DNA from: Thermoplasmatota archaeon
GTDB taxonomy: Bacteria > Pseudomonadota > Gammaproteobacteria > Burkholderiales > Thiobacillaceae
Assembly: GCA_023475455.1 (NCBI GenBank)
Contig: JAMCVR010000146.1
Coordinates: 1 to 15,055, forward strand
DNA: 15,055 nucleotides
Direction: 5' to 3'
Positions 10,415-15,055 of this stretch are shown piece after piece; the stretch's first letter is position 1, and each line of letters starts with the position of its first letter. The position numbers and the translations under genes were made by a program. The notes below the pieces were generated by a model. The model was given only the letters and a program-made list of their open reading frames with translations. It was not told where the DNA came from and ran no database searches.

Positions 10415-10490
10415 TCCCCGATAGCTCAGTCGGTAGAGCGACGGACTGTTAATCCGCAGGTCCCTGGTTCGAGCCCAGGTCGGGGAGCCA
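10415..10490 (+). tRNA. tRNA-Asn (GTT)
   Basis: A 76-nt tRNA with encoded CCA. The acceptor stem pairs TCCCCGA (10415-10421) with TCGGGGA (10480-10486), G is the discriminator, and CCA ends the gene. The D-arm reads AGCTCAGTCGGTAGAGC. The anticodon arm ACGGA-CTGTTAA-TCCGC shows anticodon GTT for asparagine. The T-arm loop is GGTTCGAGCCC-type. The gene is alone between its promoter and terminator. No repeat of its 3' end was found further on, so use as an integration site is not demonstrated. Confidence 0.97.
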
Positions 10491-10496
10491 GATACA

Positions 10497-10530
10497 GAAG
10501 GGCCCGCATCGCTGCGGGCCCTTCTCATTT
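10497..10530 (+). terminator. Terminator hairpin after tRNA-Asn
   Basis: A perfect 12-bp stem, GAAGGGCCCGCA with TGCGGGCCCTTC around a TCGC loop (10497-10524), stands 7 bp after the tRNA. The tail TCATTT is only partly T-rich. It may also act on transcripts coming from the TA cluster on the other strand. Confidence 0.8.
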
Positions 10531-10538
10531 GAATCCTT

Positions 10539-10973
10539 CTATAACTTGATTCCCCGGCTGACCGGTACCTTCAGCAACTTGGCCGCTGCCAGCAATCCCC
10601 CATCCAGGGTGTAAAGAATTTTGGTGCCGTGGTTGCTGGCGATGGCAAGATGCAATGCGTCTCCGGCGCGCAGCTTGGTGGCGAAGTGCTTGACATAGCG
10701 CGTGGCCAGATCGAAGTCGGCCGCGCCCGGCGCCAGAACCTGAAAGGACTCCCCCACCATGGCGTCGAACTGGTCCACGGCGGCCAGGGCATTGGCTTCC
10801 GTCAGCCCGCCCATTCGAACCTCGCGGGCGAGCAAGCTGGCGAATTCGGTCCGGGTCCAGTGGCTGATGCAGAGTTCGCCCGCCGGCAGCTTGGCCATGA
10901 AGGCTTCCACCTTTTCGCTGGTGGCTTCTTCCAGGATGAGGGGGGCAAGGAAGCTGGTGTCGAAGTAGCGCAA
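10539..10973 (-). CDS. VapC-type PIN-domain ribonuclease toxin (intact)
   Basis: PIN-domain toxin of 144 aa, normal for VapC, probably cleaving tRNA or rRNA with Mg and held inactive by the antitoxin encoded upstream. Acidic active-site residues are Asp5 (MRYFDTSF), Glu43 (TRTEFAS), Asp105 (LRAGDALHLA) and Asp124 (TLDGG). The start is a TTG immediately after the antitoxin TAA, in the same frame; a GAGGGG ribosome site lies 6 bp before it, and no other start is possible upstream because of the stop. Expression therefore depends on the antitoxin gene. This is the only complete VapC in the window; residues 1-78 recur in the chimera at 11368-11760. Confidence 0.9.
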   Translation of the reverse strand: MRYFDTSFLAPLILEEATSEKVEAFMAKLPAGELCISHWTRTEFASLLAREVRMGGLTEANALAAVDQFDAMVGESFQVLAPGAADFDLATRYVKHFATKLRAGDALHLAIASNHGTKILYTLDGGLLAAAKLLKVPVSRGIKL

Positions 10974-11360
<387 letters not shown>

Positions 11361-11367
11361 TCAACAG

Positions 11368-11760
11368 CTAGGTCGGCCACGGCAGCGTGCCCGAGATCTG
11401 GAACAGCGCGAGGGGGAAGTCGTGGATGCCGCGGCCGCGAGCCGGGCGGAAGCGGACGCGCTCGCCGGTGAGCTCGCACAGCCAGGCTTCCTGCGAGACG
11501 GGTTCCTTTTTGGCGAAGGCCTTCGGCTGAAAGGACTCCCCCACCATGGCGTCGAACTGGTCCACGGCGGCCAGGGCATTGGCTTCCGTCAGCCCGCCCA
11601 TTCGAACCTCGCGGGCGAGCAAGCTGGCGAATTCGGTCCGGGTCCAGTGGCTGATGCAGAGTTCGCCCGCCGGCAGCTTGGCCATGAAGGCTTCCACCTT
11701 TTCGCTGGTGGCTTCTTCCAGGATGAGGGGGGCAAGGAAGCTGGTGTCGAAGTAGCGCAA
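11368..11760 (-). CDS. Chimeric VapC N-terminus / RES C-terminus protein
   Basis: A 130-aa reading frame made by the tandem duplication. Residues 1-78 equal VapC up to GESFQ, then the frame passes without a stop into the last 52 residues of the RES toxin (PKAFAKKEPV to LPWPT). The joint falls exactly between codons at 11527/11526. The protein keeps PIN residues Asp5 and Glu43 but lacks Asp105 and Asp124, so nuclease activity is not expected; the RES part lacks that family's Arg, Glu and Ser. It follows antitoxin copy 2 with the same zero-gap TTG start, so it should be translated. It could be inert, or could bind antitoxin as a decoy. Best seen as a broken toxin unless expression is shown. Confidence 0.85.
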   Translation of the reverse strand: MRYFDTSFLAPLILEEATSEKVEAFMAKLPAGELCISHWTRTEFASLLAREVRMGGLTEANALAAVDQFDAMVGESFQPKAFAKKEPVSQEAWLCELTGERVRFRPARGRGIHDFPLALFQISGTLPWPT

Positions 11761-12147
<387 letters not shown>

Positions 12148-12154
12148 TCAACAG

Positions 12155-12907
12155 CTAGGTCGGCCACGGCAGCGTGCCCGAGATCTGGAACAGCGCGAGG
12201 GGGAAGTCGTGGATGCCGCGGCCGCGAGCCGGGCGGAAGCGGACGCGCTCGCCGGTGAGCTCGCACAGCCAGGCTTCCTGCGAGACGGGTTCCTTTTTGG
12301 CGAAGGCCTTCGGCGTGAACAGGGCGACATTGATGCCGCCTTCCGGGTCGCGCGCGGAGACGAATTCGAACGCCTCGATGCCGGCCGCGCGCATCGCCGT
12401 GCCGAGCGCCTGGCTGGCGCGGTAGCCGGAAGGGCTGGCCAGCGCGGCGCGATGGGGGGCGAAAGGCGGCACCTGCAATTGCAAGCCCTGCGTGGTGCGG
12501 TAGGCCGCGCCGAACAGGGTGTGCTGGGTGTCGAGCTTGCCGGCGGGCGGTCGGGCCATGCCGGCCCAGAACACGAAGCGGTAATAGGCGGCTTCGGCGA
12601 GCACGGTTTGGGTTTCCAGCGAACCGTAAAACAGGCTGGGCTCGCTGCGCGTGCCGAAGCGGGAACCGTGCTTCAGCGGCGGATAGCGGAACGGCGTGGC
12701 GAGCAGATAGTGCAGCCGCTCGCTGCCCTTGCGCAGGCGCGGCTTGGTGGCTTCCAGCATCTCTTCCAGTTGGGCCTGACGGTCGAGCGAGCCGACCAGC
12801 TGGTTGGTCGCCACCTGTTCCTGGCTTTCGACGAGGCGGAGAAGCGTGCCGGCGAGGCGGACGGGGCGGGCGGCGGCGAGGATGGGGGTCCAGTCGGTCA
12901 TGCGCAT
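12155..12907 (-). CDS. RES-domain toxin (NAD-degrading type)
   Basis: Toxin of the RES family, 250 aa, whose studied members degrade NAD+ (MbcT-type phosphorolysis or hydrolysis) and are neutralised by an Xre/MbcA antitoxin. The name-giving residues are visible: Arg74 or Arg83 (FRYPP, GSRFG), Glu105 (LAEAAYYR) and Ser184 (EFVSARDPEGGINVALF). I chose the ATG at 12907 because AGGGAGGGG lies directly before it; 12901 is possible, and 12934 lacks such a site. It is in the same direction as, and about 109 bp behind, its antitoxin gene, the usual order for this system. Its 3' 53 codons are duplicated downstream. The long N-terminal part (about 70 residues) is typical of the larger RES proteins. Substrate and activity are inferred from the family. 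Confidence 0.88.
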   Translation of the reverse strand: MRMTDWTPILAAARPVRLAGTLLRLVESQEQVATNQLVGSLDRQAQLEEMLEATKPRLRKGSERLHYLLATPFRYPPLKHGSRFGTRSEPSLFYGSLETQTVLAEAAYYRFVFWAGMARPPAGKLDTQHTLFGAAYRTTQGLQLQVPPFAPHRAALASPSGYRASQALGTAMRAAGIEAFEFVSARDPEGGINVALFTPKAFAKKEPVSQEAWLCELTGERVRFRPARGRGIHDFPLALFQISGTLPWPT

Positions 12908-12961
12908 GAACCCCTCCCTGGGATCGTTCGCCATTCCGACCTAGGAATCCGGCGCTTTCAA

Positions 12962-13010
12962 GGAACTGGACACCGGCTTCCGCCGATGTGACGAAACTTG
13001 CGTTTTTTGA
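12962..13010 (-). repeat. Degenerate dispersed intergenic repeat (xre-RES gap)
   Basis: Minus-strand sequence TTTCGTCACATCGGCGG followed by AAGCCGGTGTCCAG resembles the very common proteobacterial intergenic element whose translation looks like V-I-P-A-E-A-G-I-Q; here it would read VTSAEAGVQ. A small stem CGGC-TTCC-GCCG lies at 12974-12985. A related segment is at 14600-14650. It sits between the antitoxin stop and the toxin start. Confidence 0.5.
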
Positions 13011-13016
13011 GTTCAC

Positions 13017-13376
13017 TCACAGCTTGCCCCGCATCGCATCCAGATATTCAAGCACCGTGGTGAGCCCCTGCACGGTTTTCACCTGTTCGGCCGGGACGCC
13101 GCCGGTGTGGAGGTTTTCGGTCTGCATCCAGTGGCGCATGTGCTCGGGGTTGCCTCCCACCAGCACGTAGAGCGCACGGTAGCAGCGGATCAGCAGCAGG
13201 GCCAGTTCGCCGGCCTTGCTGGCGGGATCGATGCGGCCGCGGCTGATGGCGGTGCGATCCTTGCCGATGATCTCGCCAAGGTCGGCCTGGTTCATGCCCA
13301 GATGCCTGCCCGCATTGATCAGGGCTTCAGCCAGGACGCTGGCCTTGTCGGCGTCTTGTGCGACTGCGAGGCTCAT
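13017..13376 (-). CDS. Xre/MbcA/ParS-type antitoxin
   Basis: Antitoxin of 119 aa for the RES toxin encoded after it. Residues about 12-48 form a helix-turn-helix (LGMNQADLGEIIGKDRTAIS), and the C-terminal half carries the DUF2384-type toxin-binding region (GGNPEHMRHWMQTENLHTG, PAEQVKTVQGLTTVLEYLDAMRGKL). The ATG at 13376 has an excellent AAGGAGTT site 6 bp before it. A sigma-70 promoter lies upstream and overlaps repeats that the protein may bind for autorepression. Confidence 0.9.
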   Translation of the reverse strand: MSLAVAQDADKASVLAEALINAGRHLGMNQADLGEIIGKDRTAISRGRIDPASKAGELALLLIRCYRALYVLVGGNPEHMRHWMQTENLHTGGVPAEQVKTVQGLTTVLEYLDAMRGKL

Positions 13377-13401
13377 TCGGAACTCCTTTCAGCGGTACGG
13401 C

Positions 13402-13430
13402 TATATATGCATATTGCACATATTAGACAA
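13402..13430 (-). promoter_or_regulatory. Promoter of the xre-RES operon
   Basis: On the minus strand TTGTCT (13430-13425) and TATATA (13407-13402) stand 17 bp apart in an AT-rich island, 26 bp before the antitoxin start. The spacing is ideal and both boxes are near consensus. Confidence 0.75.
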
Positions 13431-13454
13431 TATTTGTTATTTATGCACATATTA
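13405..13454. promoter_or_regulatory. Operator candidate of the Xre antitoxin
   Basis: TGCACATATTA occurs twice, at 13415-13425 and 13444-13454 (29 bp apart), one copy between the -10 and -35 boxes and one just upstream. A perfect palindrome ATATGCATAT (13405-13414) abuts the first. Binding there would block the promoter, which fits autoregulation by the Xre antitoxin. Confidence 0.5.
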
Positions 13455-13484
13455 AGAGCCGGCCTGCTCCGCGCGCCGCTTTCA

Positions 13485-13513
13485 TTGGACGCCCACACAG
13501 GATCGCATAGGAT
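13485..13513 (+). promoter_or_regulatory. Promoter candidate for the DUF504 gene
   Basis: TTGGAC (13485-13490) and TAGGAT (13508-13513) are spaced by 17 bp, 43 bp before the DUF504 start. An inverted repeat AAGAGCCGG (13454-13462) / CCGGCTCTT (13532-13540) frames it. Confidence 0.5.
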
Positions 13514-13556
13514 TCAACTATTCAATCCCGCCCGGCTCTTGCAACCCGACGAAGGC

Positions 13557-13811
13557 ATGATCCCCATTCACGAACTGCTCAACCGGATACGCTGGGACGC
13601 GACGTTCGCGCGGGGTAGTTTCGTGATCGGCTATTACGACCGCGTGGACGACAAGGTGATCCAGGTATCCCTCAGCCGGGTTCAGCTGACCCCGGGCGAC
13701 CATTTTTCCTTCCAGGTTACCGATCCCGATGGCTGCACGCACGAGGTGCCCTTCCACCGGGTCAAGGATGTCTATCAGGACGGCCTACTGATCTGGCACC
13801 GGGAACATTAA
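13557..13811 (+). CDS. DUF504 family protein
   Basis: Small protein of 84 aa with the DUF504 (UPF0248) signature IHELLNRIRWD, GSFVIGYYDRV and a C-terminal end FHRVKDVYQDGLLIWHR. The family is found in archaea and many bacteria and has no established function; RNA-linked roles have been suggested. The ATG at 13557 is the point where the family similarity begins, with GAAGG just before it. It is 70 bp upstream of the phosphoribosyltransferase gene on the same strand. Upstream in-frame sequence is antisense to xre and is not part of the gene. Confidence 0.85.
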   Translation: MIPIHELLNRIRWDATFARGSFVIGYYDRVDDKVIQVSLSRVQLTPGDHFSFQVTDPDGCTHEVPFHRVKDVYQDGLLIWHREH

Positions 13812-13881
13812 CGGCCGGACCTCGCCGCCATGCCGAAGATCCATGCCTAAGATGAAAATATAGACATGCAAGGAGTTCGCC

Positions 13882-14523
13882 ATGATTTTTGCCAATCGCA
13901 ATCAGGCCGCCGACCGGCTGGCTGTCGCGCTGGAGGCCTACAAGGGGCGGAATCCGCTGGTTCTCGCGATTCCGCGCGGCGCGGTGCCGATGGGGCAGCG
14001 GCTGGCACAGGCGCTGGGCGGCGAACTCGACGTGGTGCTGGTGCGCAAGCTGCGCGCGCCGTTCAATCCGGAATTCGCGCTCGGCTCGATCGACGAATCG
14101 GGCTGGAGCTACATCGCGGATTACGCCGAATCGGCCGGCGGCACGCCCGCCTATCTGGAACAGGAGAAGCAGGCCCAGCTTGAAACGATCCGCCGGCGCC
14201 GCGCGCAGTACACGCCGCTGCGGCCGCCGATCGATCCGACCGGGCGCATCGTCATCGTGGTGGATGACGGGCTGGCTACCGGGGCGACGATGATTTCCGC
14301 GCTGCACGGGTTGCGGGCGCGGCAACCGGCACGCCTGATCTGCGCGGTGCCGGTGGCGCCGGCAGACACCGTGGAAAAGATTCGCCCCTATGCCGACGAG
14401 ATGGTGTGCCTGTCGACGCCGGAATTCTTCCGGGCGGTGGGGCAGTTCTATGCGGACTTTCCGCAGGTCGACGATGCCGAGGTGGCCGAAATTCTGAAGC
14501 AGGCCGGACAGGCCAGGGGCTGA
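13882..14523 (+). CDS. Phosphoribosyltransferase-domain protein
   Basis: Type I phosphoribosyltransferase-fold protein of 213 aa. The PRPP-binding loop is VVDDGLATGATM at 127-138 with Asp128-Asp129 before the glycine loop. VLAIPRGAVPMG near 27-38 and RKLRAPFNPEFALGSIDE at 55-72 mark the subfamily of stand-alone PRTases of unknown substrate, often found beside hydrolases or stress genes. The ATG at 13882 follows AAGGAGTT at 7 bp. It is not a recognised purine or pyrimidine salvage enzyme by sequence, and its base substrate, if any, is unknown. Confidence 0.88.
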   Translation: MIFANRNQAADRLAVALEAYKGRNPLVLAIPRGAVPMGQRLAQALGGELDVVLVRKLRAPFNPEFALGSIDESGWSYIADYAESAGGTPAYLEQEKQAQLETIRRRRAQYTPLRPPIDPTGRIVIVVDDGLATGATMISALHGLRARQPARLICAVPVAPADTVEKIRPYADEMVCLSTPEFFRAVGQFYADFPQVDDAEVAEILKQAGQARG

Positions 14524-14535
14524 GTTCATTCCTCG

Positions 14536-14549
14536 CCCCCCGAAGGGGG
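14536..14549. terminator. Hairpin between convergent PRTase and smc genes
   Basis: A 5-bp G/C stem CCCCC / GGGGG. On the minus strand its loop is the very stable TTCG tetraloop. It lies 13 bp after the phosphoribosyltransferase stop and downstream of smc on the other strand. There is no T-tract on either side, so it may stabilise the 3' ends instead of terminating. Confidence 0.4.
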
Positions 14550-14591
14550 ACGCTGTCTGCCTATTCCAGCCCGGGATCAGGACTGTTCGCA

Positions 14592-14650
14592 TGAAAATAT
14601 TCCGGACAGCGGCGGGTATGCGCCGGAATGACGAAATGCGAATTTTGAGG
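14592..14650 (-). repeat. Dispersed intergenic repeat (before smc 3' end)
   Basis: ATTCCGG (14600-14606) and CCGGAAT (14622-14628) form an inverted repeat. Read on the minus strand, CTCAAAATTCGCATTTCGTCATTCCGGCG parallels the element in the xre-RES gap (shared CTCAAAA, CGCA, TTTCGTCA, CGGCG). It resembles the common proteobacterial repeat ending in the TGACGA motif. Confidence 0.5.
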
Positions 14651-14666
14651 GTGGATCCTGCGAGAC

Positions 14667-15055
14667 TCAGGCCGCCTCGACCATCCCCACGGCCTCTTCC
14701 ACGTCCACCGCGACGATGCGCGACACGCCCGGTTCCTGCATGGTGACGCCGGCCAGGTGCTGGGCCATTTCCATGGTGACGCGGTTGTGGGTGATGAAGA
14801 GGAACTGGGTGTGGCCGGACATCGCCTTGACCAGGTTGCAGTAGCGCTCGGTGTTGGCGTCGTCCAGCGGCGCGTCGACCTCGTCCAGCAGGCAGAACGG
14901 TGCCGGGTTGAGCTTGAACATGGCGAACACCAGCGACAGCGCGGTGAGCGTTTTTTCGCCGCCGGACAGCAGGTGGATCGAGGCGTTTTTCTTGCCGGGC
15001 GGCTGGGCGAACACCTGCACCCCGGCGTCGAGCAGTTCGTCGCCGGTGAGGATGA
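14667..15055 (-). CDS. smc: Chromosome segregation protein SMC, C-terminal fragment (partial)
   Basis: The last 129 codons of SMC, the ATPase that condenses and segregates the chromosome with ScpA and ScpB. The visible C-terminal head part carries the ABC signature [14 protein letters not shown], Walker [16 protein letters not shown] with the catalytic Glu, and the switch His in FITHNR. The N-terminal head, coiled coils and hinge lie beyond the right edge. Internal GTG codons are not real starts. It ends TGA at 14667 and converges on the phosphoribosyltransferase gene. Confidence 0.96.
   Translation of the reverse strand, partial: ILTGDELLDAGVQVFAQPPGKKNASIHLLSGGEKTLTALSLVFAMFKLNPAPFCLLDEVDAPLDDANTERYCNLVKAMSGHTQFLFITHNRVTMEMAQHLAGVTMQEPGVSRIVAVDVEEAVGMVEAA

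Noticed and set aside
10469..10490. tRNA-Asn 3' end as phage or island attachment site
   Set aside because: No second copy of the tRNA 3' sequence and no integrase gene are visible in the window.
9044..10528. 494-codon minus-strand open frame opposite the polymerase gene and across the tRNA
   Set aside because: It runs through a tRNA gene and lies opposite a clear Y-family polymerase.

Overview
The window is a GC-rich stretch of a proteobacterial chromosome, most likely a betaproteobacterium of the Thiobacillus/Nitrosomonadales type. That placement is inferred from gene order and protein character (rne/rluC divergent, HAD phosphatase, Rieske protein and sppA behind rluC, uvrB divergent from an aspartate aminotransferase); no single marker proves it. 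Genes are tightly packed and often overlap by a few bases. Both ends are cut genes: the start of rne on the left (minus strand) and the end of smc on the right (minus strand).

Left part (1-3657): the rne start and its leader, then a plus-strand operon of rluC (23S rRNA pseudouridine synthase), an HAD phosphatase, a small Rieske [2Fe-2S] protein, sppA (signal peptide peptidase) and a small Rof/YaeO-like Rho inhibitor. The stop and start codons interlock, except before sppA, where the gap is 13 bp. Middle part (3663-10490): uvrB on the minus strand, carrying a perfect in-frame internal tandem duplication of 813 bp (271 codons). It is followed by a divergent aspartate/aromatic aminotransferase, a YihY/BrkB-type membrane protein fused to a cyclic-nucleotide-binding domain, a Y-family DNA polymerase, and tRNA-Asn(GTT) with a strong promoter and a hairpin terminator.

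Right part (10539-13454): an accessory toxin-antitoxin cluster directly behind the tRNA, all on the minus strand. In transcription order it holds an Xre-type antitoxin, a RES-domain toxin, a Phd/VapB-type antitoxin, a chimeric VapC'-'RES gene, a second identical antitoxin gene and an intact VapC (PIN) toxin. The doubled antitoxin and the chimera are explained by a perfect 787-bp tandem duplication. Then come a DUF504 protein, a phosphoribosyltransferase-like protein and the smc 3' end.

The most notable points are the two independent, perfect tandem duplications of nearly equal size (813 and 787 bp) with only 2 and 1 bp of junction homology. They create an oversized UvrB and an in-frame toxin-toxin chimera. 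They may be real recent duplications or assembly errors; reads across the junctions would decide. Other points of interest are the YihY-cNMP fusion, the direct-repeat operators in front of both TA modules, and the Rho-inhibitor homologue at the end of the sppA operon.
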